DNA of 42,980 bases from an uncultured Phycisphaerae bacterium. GTDB lineage: Bacteria; Planctomycetota; Phycisphaerae; Sedimentisphaerales; Anaerohalosphaeraceae. The DNA is taken from NCBI GenBank assembly GCA_937949545.1, contig CALEDR010000013.1:1-42980 (forward strand), read 5' to 3'. The position numbers and the translations under genes are program-made. Below the pieces are notes generated by a model. It ran no database searches. It was given only the letters and a program-made list of their open reading frames with translations, and was not told the DNA's origin. Positions 24,931 to 33,800 of the stretch are shown piece by piece (the stretch's first letter is position 1; every line of letters starts with the position of its first letter).

Positions 24931-26898
24931 ATGTCTTCAAGTGTTCCTTTAAAAGACTGCAAAGCCCTGATTTTGGTTGGTGAACCGGATTTCGGCCGAT
25001 GCCCGCTGGCCAGCCGGCTGCACCATGCCTTTTGGTCTTTTGGGGGCAAGCCGGTCTTTTTGCGCCTCGTGGAAATTCTGGCTGAACAGGGGTTGCAGCG
25101 TGTTGAAGTCTGCAGTTCTGAAAGGAATCGCCCCTTCCTTGAATCATTGGTTTTTCCGGATAGGGTAAATGTCCATTTGCGATTTGAGACATTCCCACGA
25201 GGTACCGCCGGCAATATTCGAGATGCACTGGCTGCAGAATCTCCTGAAACCATCCTTTTGGTTTTTAACGGGGCGATGCTGGCCCCTCCGCCGCTGAAAG
25301 ACATCCTTGAGGAACATCAAAACAAGCAAGGGGTTCTGACTGTCTTTTTCCAGCCGACTGATGAATCCGAACCGGTTCACAAAGATGCGGAAGTCTATGT
25401 CTGCTGTTCGGATATCATTCGCCAGATTCCCCCGGAGGGATACTTTGATTTAAAAGAGAATTTGGTGCCTGCTCTTGTGAAAAAAGGGCTCCCTGTCGCT
25501 TGCGGGGTTCTCAAAAAACCCACAGAGACTTATCGGACGTGGATGGAGTATGTGGAGGCCGCAGGCCGGTATTTGAGCTTTTTGGAGGAAACCGGCGCTG
25601 GGCTTGCAGGATTTTCCCGAACTGCTGTCGACGGATTGTGGGTAGGACAGAATGTTCAAATCGATCCGACGGTTCGCACGGCCGGACCGGTGTTTATTGG
25701 AAACAACTCCATTGTCAAAGAGGGCTGTATTCTTTTGGGACCTTTGATGGTCGAGTCTGATGGGTGGATAGGCCCTCATGCGGTAATCAGTTTTTCTGTC
25801 ATTGGGGCCGGAACGACTGTGGGGGCTCAGTGCCGTCTTGATTGCTGTATGACGGATACAGGAGCGGTGCTTCCGTCCGGCACAGAGGGGTCTGAACAAC
25901 TGTTTGTCCTTTCCAGGGGCAAGCTATCTTCCTTTACAAGGAAGCTTCGAACCCGGCTGGTACAGCGTCAAAGCCTCGCGCAGGTTTCGTCTTTGTCATC
26001 CTGGCTGGCTCAGCCGAGAAAAAAATTCGAGGCTTTTTTGGCACTCGGAGTTCTGCTGATTGTTCTGTTTGCCGTCCATTGGAATCTCACCCTAATAGAC
26101 CTTTGGCAGGTGTGGATGCTCAGCGATGAATACTCCAGCGGCATTCTTGTACCGCTTTTGGCCGCGTATGTAATTTGGGACCGCAGAAAAATCCTGCTGG
26201 ATTGTCCGATACGTCCCTATCCGCCGGCTTTTTGGGCTCTTTTGTTCGTCCAGATACTCCGATTCGGAGCTCTTTTGATGGGGTCTGCAAGTCTTGAGCG
26301 TCTGTGTTTTCTCTTAACCATCGGCGGCCTAGTGTGGTTGATTTTAGGCGGACAGTGTTTTAAGAAGATATTGCCGGTCTGGATGTATCTGTATTTGATG
26401 TTTCCTCTGCCCAAATCTGTGGAATGGACGATTACACCGCCTTTGCAGAAATGGGCAACCGTTTCCGCTGTTTTTTGCCTGGAAGCCTTAGGGTTTAATG
26501 TGATTCGAGATGGAAATATTATTAATATTAATGGTACTCTTGTTGCGGTGGCGGAGGCTTGCAACGGTCTGCGAATGCTGACGGCCTTTTTCGTTGTAAG
26601 CGGTTTCGTGGTTTTGATATGCAAATGTCCCCTTTGGCAAAAGGTTGTAATCTTTCTTTCGAGTGTGCCGATAGCATTAATATGCAACACCATCCGTCTG
26701 GTTCTGACGTCAATCGCCTTTTTGTTTTTGGATGGGCAAATATGGGAAAAGATATTCCATGATTACGGCGGTCTGGCCATGATGCCGCTGGCCCTGCTTT
26801 TGACGGTCCTGGAGTTGCGGTTTTTATCGAAATTGTTTATCGATTCGTCGGAGCAAACAATTCCCAAGGTTGTTTGCAGACAGAAATCCTCGGTATGA
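24931..26898 (+). CDS. Exosortase fused to N-terminal nucleotidyltransferase-like/hexapeptide module
   Basis: This 655-residue single reading frame has three parts. Residues 10-220 follow a sugar-1-phosphate nucleotidyltransferase fold (GGKPVFLRLVEILAEQG, RGTAGNIRDAL, LLVFNGAML, then a WMEYVEAAGRYL end). The glycine-rich GGxGTRLxP loop is replaced by VGEPDFGRCPLA and the metal-binding NGD by Asn113-Gly114-Ala115, so catalysis is unlikely. Residues 235-310 form hexapeptide turns (VGQNVQIDPTV, GPVFIGNNSIVKEGC). After a linker, about eight membrane helices (365-635) make an exosortase with Cys544 in EACNGLR, Arg589 in NTIR and His610 in FHDYGG, the expected catalytic residues. Exosortases cleave and anchor PEP-CTERM proteins outside the membrane. 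EpsI is encoded separately at 3247. It is followed 15 bp later by the BY-kinase. Confidence 0.88.
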   Translation: MSSSVPLKDCKALILVGEPDFGRCPLASRLHHAFWSFGGKPVFLRLVEILAEQGLQRVEVCSSERNRPFLESLVFPDRVNVHLRFETFPRGTAGNIRDALAAESPETILLVFNGAMLAPPPLKDILEEHQNKQGVLTVFFQPTDESEPVHKDAEVYVCCSDIIRQIPPEGYFDLKENLVPALVKKGLPVACGVLKKPTETYRTWMEYVEAAGRYLSFLEETGAGLAGFSRTAVDGLWVGQNVQIDPTVRTAGPVFIGNNSIVKEGCILLGPLMVESDGWIGPHAVISFSVIGAGTTVGAQCRLDCCMTDTGAVLPSGTEGSEQLFVLSRGKLSSFTRKLRTRLVQRQSLAQVSSLSSWLAQPRKKFEAFLALGVLLIVLFAVHWNLTLIDLWQVWMLSDEYSSGILVPLLAAYVIWDRRKILLDCPIRPYPPAFWALLFVQILRFGALLMGSASLERLCFLLTIGGLVWLILGGQCFKKILPVWMYLYLMFPLPKSVEWTITPPLQKWATVSAVFCLEALGFNVIRDGNIININGTLVAVAEACNGLRMLTAFFVVSGFVVLICKCPLWQKVVIFLSSVPIALICNTIRLVLTSIAFLFLDGQIWEKIFHDYGGLAMMPLALLLTVLELRFLSKLFIDSSEQTIPKVVCRQKSSV

Positions 26899-26913
26899 CA
26901 GAAATGGAGTCGT

Positions 26914-29184
26914 ATGGACAATTCGGACATGAAGGAAAGTATTGTTCCGACGGCGGAACTGGTCGAGTACCGCCCTCAGCCGACGGAGGAACTGCCGCAT
27001 TCGGAGATTGACCTTTGGGGATTGCTCCGGCGGCGATGGTGGGTGATTCTTTTGCTGACGGTGCTGGTCTGGGGTATTGGATTTCCGACGGTATTTTTCC
27101 TGATGCCCAAGCAGTACCGAACGACGGCACTGGTGGAAGTGGCTCCGATTATTCCAGAGATTATATATCGTGATCGCGATTCCGACCAGCCGCTGCCCAA
27201 CTATGAAGGATTCAAAAACACGCAGGCAATGCTGATGAACAGCGATAAAGTCATTCGCCGGGTTGCCGAAGAAGTCCAAAATCTCAATCTTTCTTTTTTT
27301 GCTCAGGGGAGAGATGCCTATACGGGGCTTCGTCAGATGTTTGAGCAGGGGATTATTGAGATTGAACCGGACCGTGGGTCCTATCTGATTACCCTGAGCA
27401 TGACCACTCCGGCCGCACAGGCGGAAGAAGCCCGAACGCTGATTAACTTGCTTCTCCGCAATTATATGGCGGTGGTTGTGGAAGACCTGCGGGATCGAGA
27501 AAATACGCGTCTGAACAACCTCCAGAGCGAGCGAAAGCAGCTGACGCAGAAACTCGAAGCCCAGCAGGAAACCATCCGTCAGCTGGTGGAAGAATACGGA
27601 ACGGGGGAATTGACGGCTCTCCAGCAGATGCATTACGAACGGCTGGCCAGTCTTCAGAGAGAGCTGACCAATACGGAAATCCAACTGCTGGCGCTGGAAG
27701 CCCAGATTCAGGCGGCCGAACAGAGCGGCCAGGAGGCCCTGCCGTCGGACTTCGTTCAGCAGCGTTCTCAGATTGTCCAGAACGACCCGATTCTGCGGGC
27801 TCTTCAGGAGGATATTCGCCGGTATGAACAAACCCTTCTGGTCAGCCGCCAGACGATGCAGCCGAATAATCCGATTTTGGTTCAGCAGGAGCAGGTTTTT
27901 GAAACTCTGAAAAACCGCTATGAAAAGCGGCAGCAGGAAGTTCTGGATGAGTTCAATGCGGCCTTTGAGGAGCGCCGCATGAGCGGCCGGCAGCTGCAGC
28001 TGGCTCAACTGAAAGCTCAGCGTTCTCAGCTGGCCTCGCTGATGCAGCATCTTCAGGAGAAACTGCAGCAGCAGGATGCGGAGACGATCCGAATCGGCCG
28101 CAAACAGCTGCTGATAGAGGACCTCAAGGAGCAGATTCAGCAAAGCAAAGAGCAGATGCAGGAGGTTGATCGCAAAATCAAAGAGCTGATGATTGAGAGC
28201 AAACGGCCGGCCCGAATTTCCGTCGCTGATGAGGCCTTCAGCGTCTCCGCTCCGGGCAAGCGAAAGAAAACGGCGGCTGCTGTGGGCTTCGGAGGACTCC
28301 TTTTCGGCCTGCTGACGGCTCTGCTTATTGACCGGCTGGACCGGCGGATTCACCATCCTCAGGAAGTCGTCAAGCGGATACAGGTGAGGATTCTGGGCAC
28401 AACGACCGACCCGCATTCTATTCAGCGAAATCTTCTGGGCCGGCAGCTGAACGACGATTATCAGACAATTCGTGCCAATCTGGGACTTTTGGACGGCTCG
28501 AACGGCTCCAAAATGATTCTGGTGACCAGCCCGGGAGTGCAGGACGGCAAAACCACGTTTTGTGTCAATCTGGCTGCTTCCTTTGCCAACTCCGGCCAAA
28601 AAACACTCCTGATTGACGCGGATTTGCGAAAACCGGACGTGGTGGAAGTGCTGAATCTGCCCCGCGCCCTTCGCGGATTTCAGGATTATCTGTTCGGCAA
28701 AAAGCTTGAAGAGTGTTTGTACCAGCATTCCAAACCCAACTTTTTCATTCTTGCGTCCGATTTTCGGAATAGTGCGGATGCGCTCGATTTGCTGGCTCAT
28801 CCGCAAAGCGGTGAACGGCTCCGTACCCTGCGGGATTCTTTCGGCATCATTTTGATTGATTCCCCGCCGGTTCTGGCGTTTGCAGATGCACTGGTGCTGT
28901 CTCGGTATGCCGATGCCGTCATTCTGACTACGTTTTTGGGCCGGACCTCGCAGCCGGATATCCAGGAGGCCTTGTCCAGGCTGCGGCAGGTGGGGGCCAA
29001 GGTCATCGGAACGGTGGTCAATAATGTGAAAGCCGAGCAGGGCTACCGCTCCTACGGCTACGGCTATGCATACGGCCAGAGGGGCCGAAAGCACCGCAAG
29101 AAAAACCCCGACTTGTTTTTGACGGCTTCTCAGGAGCCCTCTGATCCGCAGACATTTCCTCCGAATCCGAAGCAGCCGTCCTGA
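26914..29184 (+). CDS. Wzz-type chain-length regulator fused to BY-kinase
   Basis: This 756-residue protein combines a Wzz domain and a bacterial tyrosine autokinase. Membrane helices lie near 43-63 and 453-472, with a long extracytoplasmic coiled coil between (about 195-430, many Gln/Glu/Leu heptads). The kinase domain has Walker A SPGVQDGKT (539-547), Walker A' LIDADLRK (566-573) and Walker B IILIDSPP (645-652). Its tail carries a tyrosine cluster, Tyr711, 714, 716, 718 and 720, the usual autophosphorylation zone. It would set glycan chain length and control polymerase and export. GGAG is 5 nt before the ATG. It lies between the two genes with fused nucleotidyltransferase-like modules. Confidence 0.92.
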   Translation: MDNSDMKESIVPTAELVEYRPQPTEELPHSEIDLWGLLRRRWWVILLLTVLVWGIGFPTVFFLMPKQYRTTALVEVAPIIPEIIYRDRDSDQPLPNYEGFKNTQAMLMNSDKVIRRVAEEVQNLNLSFFAQGRDAYTGLRQMFEQGIIEIEPDRGSYLITLSMTTPAAQAEEARTLINLLLRNYMAVVVEDLRDRENTRLNNLQSERKQLTQKLEAQQETIRQLVEEYGTGELTALQQMHYERLASLQRELTNTEIQLLALEAQIQAAEQSGQEALPSDFVQQRSQIVQNDPILRALQEDIRRYEQTLLVSRQTMQPNNPILVQQEQVFETLKNRYEKRQQEVLDEFNAAFEERRMSGRQLQLAQLKAQRSQLASLMQHLQEKLQQQDAETIRIGRKQLLIEDLKEQIQQSKEQMQEVDRKIKELMIESKRPARISVADEAFSVSAPGKRKKTAAAVGFGGLLFGLLTALLIDRLDRRIHHPQEVVKRIQVRILGTTTDPHSIQRNLLGRQLNDDYQTIRANLGLLDGSNGSKMILVTSPGVQDGKTTFCVNLAASFANSGQKTLLIDADLRKPDVVEVLNLPRALRGFQDYLFGKKLEECLYQHSKPNFFILASDFRNSADALDLLAHPQSGERLRTLRDSFGIILIDSPPVLAFADALVLSRYADAVILTTFLGRTSQPDIQEALSRLRQVGAKVIGTVVNNVKAEQGYRSYGYGYAYGQRGRKHRKKNPDLFLTASQEPSDPQTFPPNPKQPS

Positions 29185-29208
29185 ACAAGCGAAGAGGGGA
29201 GAGATTTC

Positions 29209-30810
29209 ATGCAGGTTTTTTGGTTTGGGTCTGAACATTTTTGCAGTTCATCCGCCTCTTTGGGGCCGCAGCTGTTAACGGCGTATCCGGCCAATCGGCT
29301 CCTGCTGGATATGCTGAAGGCCGGCGCTCTGCAGAAGCCCTGCCGATTTTGGCTGCCGGAATCAGTCCGAATCCAGGACCTGGAGCGGTGTAAAGGAGTC
29401 TTTTTTTATCCTCCCGACGGCGTCAGTAATTCGATACGTCTTTCTGTACCCAAAACGGACTGGGCGATTCTTTCGAACGGAGCTGTCTTTACGGAAGTGG
29501 ACAGGACGTATCTTGAAGATGTTCTTTCCTCCCTGGATTGGGACATAGCGGTTTTCCGCATTGACCCTTCGCTGGACGCCAGCCGGGAGCAGGTTCGTCT
29601 GACAAGAGACGGACGCATTGTCGGTTTTCGCCGATACTATCAGCCCGCATTCGAACCGGACTTTCCCTCGGCGGATTGGCCGGATTTCCTCTGCTGCAGG
29701 GCTGAAAAATTCGAGAAACTTTTGAGTGCTTTACTCAGAAAACCGACCGCTTCTTTTGCTGAATATGCCGAATTGGTCGGCGGCCGAATTCTTCGGTTTC
29801 GTCTCGGCGGCAGGCGGTTCGACCTTTTTTCCAAAACCGGATTGGCGGCTCTGCTTCGATTCAGCCAAACCTGCCGTTCGGAATCCGCGGCAAAGACAGA
29901 CGAATCGGAAAGGACGGCCCTCAAAGGGATCATTCATGTCGGCAGGGAGGTTCGTTTGGGGCAGGGGGCTGTGATTGCGGCTCCGGCAATTCTCTGTGAC
30001 CGGGCTGAGGTCGGCGAGGGCGCCGTTCTTCAGGGGGTTCTGCTGGGACCATCTGTTTGTGTGCCGCCCGGTCAGCAGGTCCGCCACAGCGGATTGTGGA
30101 ATCAGACAACCCCGGACTCTTGGGCCGGACATTTGAATCTGTGTTCAGACGGATTGTGCCGCTCAGAGAAACCCTTCCGCCAATGGCCGCTCTTTTCTTA
30201 TCCCCGATTTGGCAAACGCCTGGTGGATATCCTGATTTCCGTTCTTGTGCTGGGGTTGTTTTTGCCGTTTTTCCCGCTGATTGCTCTGGCGGTCAAACTG
30301 ACCTCGCCGGGCCCTGTCTTCTTTCGAGCACGCCGTCAGGGCCTTCACGGCAGAGAGTTTTCCTGTTTGAAGTTTCGGACGATGATTGTCGGGGCCGAAT
30401 CCTTTCAGGACCGGCTTCGGATGGTCAATCAGGTGGACGGTCCGCAGTTTAAGATGGAAGATGACCCGCGAACCAGCCCCGTCGGCAAATTTCTGCGGGA
30501 TACATGCATCGATGAACTGCCGCAGTTTTTGAATGTTCTGCTCGGCCAAATGAGTGTGGTAGGACCGCGTCCCTCTCCGGAAAATGAAAATGAATATTGT
30601 CCCCCGTGGCGTCAGGCTCGTCTTTCCGTTCGGCCGGGAATTACCGGCCTCTGGCAGGTCAGCCGGACTCGCCGGCCGGGTCGCGATTTTCAGGAATGGA
30701 TTTATTATGATATGGAATATGTCCGGAAATTGTCGCTGGGCATGGACCTGAAGATTTGTCTGTTGACCGCACGCAAGCTGATTCTTTCTTTTTTGGACCA
30801 GTTTGGATAA
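29209..30810 (+). CDS. Initiating sugar transferase fused to N-terminal nucleotidyltransferase-like/hexapeptide module
   Basis: This is a 533-residue protein. The C-terminal 200 residues (332-533) are a bacterial sugar transferase (WbaP/WcaJ-type polyprenyl-phosphate hexose-1-phosphate transferase): a hydrophobic segment at 339-363, [14 protein letters not shown], the catalytic DELPQ (Asp435-Glu436), [10 protein letters not shown] and [11 protein letters not shown]. The N-terminal 235 residues resemble the later part of a nucleotidyltransferase fold ([47 protein letters not shown]) but lack the opening glycine loop and have Asn90-Gly91-Ala92 in place of NGD. Hexapeptide turns follow (237-285). 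Normal family members are 200-480 residues without this module. It starts repeat-unit synthesis on undecaprenyl phosphate. Confidence 0.88.
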   Translation: MQVFWFGSEHFCSSSASLGPQLLTAYPANRLLLDMLKAGALQKPCRFWLPESVRIQDLERCKGVFFYPPDGVSNSIRLSVPKTDWAILSNGAVFTEVDRTYLEDVLSSLDWDIAVFRIDPSLDASREQVRLTRDGRIVGFRRYYQPAFEPDFPSADWPDFLCCRAEKFEKLLSALLRKPTASFAEYAELVGGRILRFRLGGRRFDLFSKTGLAALLRFSQTCRSESAAKTDESERTALKGIIHVGREVRLGQGAVIAAPAILCDRAEVGEGAVLQGVLLGPSVCVPPGQQVRHSGLWNQTTPDSWAGHLNLCSDGLCRSEKPFRQWPLFSYPRFGKRLVDILISVLVLGLFLPFFPLIALAVKLTSPGPVFFRARRQGLHGREFSCLKFRTMIVGAESFQDRLRMVNQVDGPQFKMEDDPRTSPVGKFLRDTCIDELPQFLNVLLGQMSVVGPRPSPENENEYCPPWRQARLSVRPGITGLWQVSRTRRPGRDFQEWIYYDMEYVRKLSLGMDLKICLLTARKLILSFLDQFG

Positions 30811-30846
30811 TCAAAGTCAAGATTGGCATCACAGAAGGGAGTTTGA

Positions 30847-33800
30847 ATGCAGAAGAGATTCGGTCGAATCAACTGGGCATTTTTGGTAGTAGTGCTCTTT
30901 GCCCTGGCAGCCGGAACACTGACCGTCGGGGGATTGTGGTACTGGAACAAACACCTGCGGGCCCAGCGGGGGCTGGAACGGGGTCTGGCAGCCTATGAGA
31001 AGAAGGATTGGGACGTAGCGGCCGTCTATCTCGGGCAGTATCTGGCGGCGATTCAGCCCAAACAGGATACGGCAATCCTGATCAAATATGCAGAGGCCCA
31101 GATGAATCGCCGTCCTCTGACGAAGGGATACATTGAGCAGGCCCTGCGGGCCTATCATCAGATTCTTCGTCTGGAGGACAACCCGGATGTGTCCCGCCGG
31201 CTGATTGAATTTTACGTCCGCACGGACCCTGCAGAGGCCCAGCGGATGGCCGAGGCCTTTCTGGAACGGCAGGACAATCCCGAAATTGCCTGTTATGCCG
31301 CACAGGCCATGATGCAGCGAGGTCAGATGATTCCCGCCCGGCAAAAACTCCAGCAGGTTCTGGAGCGGTATCCGGACTGCCTGCAGGCTTACCTGCTCAT
31401 GGTCCGTCTGGCCCAGCAAGACCCAGACCTTTCCGACAAAACCCCTCTGGAATGGCTGAATGCCGCCGTGGAAGCTAATTCAAGCGAGCCGTCGGCTTAT
31501 TTGTATCGGGCCCAGTATCATCTTCAAAACCTGCGGACAGATGAAGCTCAGGCCGATATTGAAAAGGCGAAAACACTGCCGCTCCAAACCCGTCAGCAAA
31601 AGCTTCAACTGGCTTCCGTATACCTGACAGCCGGACGGCTGGAGGAGGCAGAGCGGCTGTTGAGCAGCTTGCAGTCTGAACAGGCCGATGACCTGTCGGT
31701 CTGGCTTTTGTGGGCACAATGGGCCGTTCGAAGCGGCCGCACGGAGGGAATGGTTCGGGTGGCTCAGGAGGGTATGGCTGCACTTCAGCCGGACCCGTAT
31801 GATTTTCTGATAACCGCTGCAGAACTTTTCATTCAGGCACGCCGCTGGGACCAGGCGGAAAGCATTATCCGACTGATGACAGAACGAAAGGACGAATCGG
31901 AGACCATCGCGTATCTGCAGGGGCTTCTGGCACAGACAAAAGGGGATTGGCCGACTGCTTTGACGATTTGGCGGAAATTGTCAGCGTCTTCCACCGCCCC
32001 GGATGCCTCCATTCGTCTGGCTCAAGCTCTCATGGAAGCGGGAGACCCCCTGGCGGCTGTCCAGCAGCTTCGCGGGCTTCTGCTGCGATTTCCCGAACAT
32101 GCGGAGGCCCACGCTCTGCTGGCGCGGTGGTCTCTGAAGGAAGGTCGATTAGTCGAGGCGGCTGACCATATCCAGAAGGCTTTGCGGAAACAGCCGGACA
32201 ATCAGGACTATCGCAGAATTTGGCTGACCGTTCGGTTTCGACAGATGCAGACATCGCAGAATCCCCCGGATCAGGCTGAACAGGCCCGACTGATTCAGGA
32301 GAGTCAGGAAATGGCCCGCCGAGACCCTTCTTTCCTGGCTGAACAAATCAGTTTCTGGATTGAAACCGGACGACTGGAGGAAGCTCAAGCACAATTAGAG
32401 CATCTGAAAAAACAGGAAGGCCCGACAATACGGGTTCGACTTCTGGAAAGTGATCTTTTCCGCCGGCAGGGGCAGTACAGGCAGGCTCGGCAGATTTTGG
32501 AAGAGCTCCGCCGGGATTATCCAGCTTCGCTCGAACCGATCCAAAAGTGGGTCGTTTTTGCTGTCCAAACCGGCGAATATGAACAGGCGGCAGCGTTTCT
32601 GGATGCCATCTCTCCGGAATCCTTCTCTGCCGAACAGCAAAAAGTACTGGCTGTCTGGCGGGCGGAGGTGCTTTTCCTGAAAGGGCAGGTACAGGAAGCG
32701 GCGGCGGTTCTTGCCGATTTGGCCAAACAGTATCCGGCGGACATTCCGCTTCGCCGGCGTCTGCTCGAATGGACGCGCCGAACGGCAGAGCCGGAGCAGC
32801 TCCGCAGATGGATCGAAGACATCAAAAATGCGGAAGGGGAACAGGGACGGCAGTGGCGGTATGAGCAGGCCCGTCTGCTCTTTGAACGAGGCCAGATTCG
32901 GCGGGATTATCCGCAAATTGTCTCACTTCTGAACGCGGTGCTCCGCAGTTATCCGGAGGATATAGACAGCCGAATCCTGCTGGCTTCTGTTTATGAGGCC
33001 TCCGGCAATCTGGCGCTGGCGGTCCAGGAATATCAGAACGCTCTGGCCAAAGACATGGACAACCTCGAATTGATTGCTTCAGCGGTAGCGGCTATGTATC
33101 GAGCCCAGGAATACCGGGCAGCGGAGATGGTTCTTCAGCAGGCGGCCCGACGCGGCCTGCGGGATCCGCGGCTGACGCATCTGGAGGTTCAGCGGCTCCT
33201 TCAGCAGGGGCGATTCGGGACTGCCGCGGAAATTCTTCAGGATATGATTGCAAAAAATCCTAATGACCAGAATCTCAAATTGTCGCTGGCCCTGATGCAT
33301 CTTTATCAAAATCAGCTCTCGGAAGCCGAGCAGATTCTTCATTTGCTTCAGGAAGCGGAACCTTTTTCGCTGCCGGTTATTGCGGCTCGTGTGGAACTGG
33401 CGATGCGCCGGAAAGAGACCGACCAGGCCGTTCAGATTTGTGATGCGGCCCTGACGGCCCGGCCCTCTGAGCCCCGTTTGTATGCGCTGCGGGCGATGGT
33501 TCGGACCCAAATCGGTCTGACGGAACAAGCGCAGGGGGATATCAAAACAATGCTGCGCCTTTCGGAATCATCCCGGGACAGTTTTCTGCTTGCCGCAGAT
33601 TTGTTTATGAATCTGAATCAGACGGATGCTGCCGTCGAAACCATGGAAGAAGCCCTTCGCCTGTATCCGGAGGACCTGGCGGTTCTTCGCAAAGCGGTCT
33701 TAATCTATGCTCGGGCTCCTCAGCAAAGAAAGGTCATCGAGGCTCTTGTCGAAAAATATCTGGCGGCAGAACCGAAGGATCCTACCGTCCTGCTGCTGAA

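Noticed and set aside
26824-29238. An 804-codon open frame on the minus strand opposite the BY-kinase
   Set aside because: It lies almost wholly antisense to a gene with clear Walker motifs and is low-complexity (Leu, Gln, Arg, His rich), as expected from the complement of a Gln/Glu-rich coiled coil.
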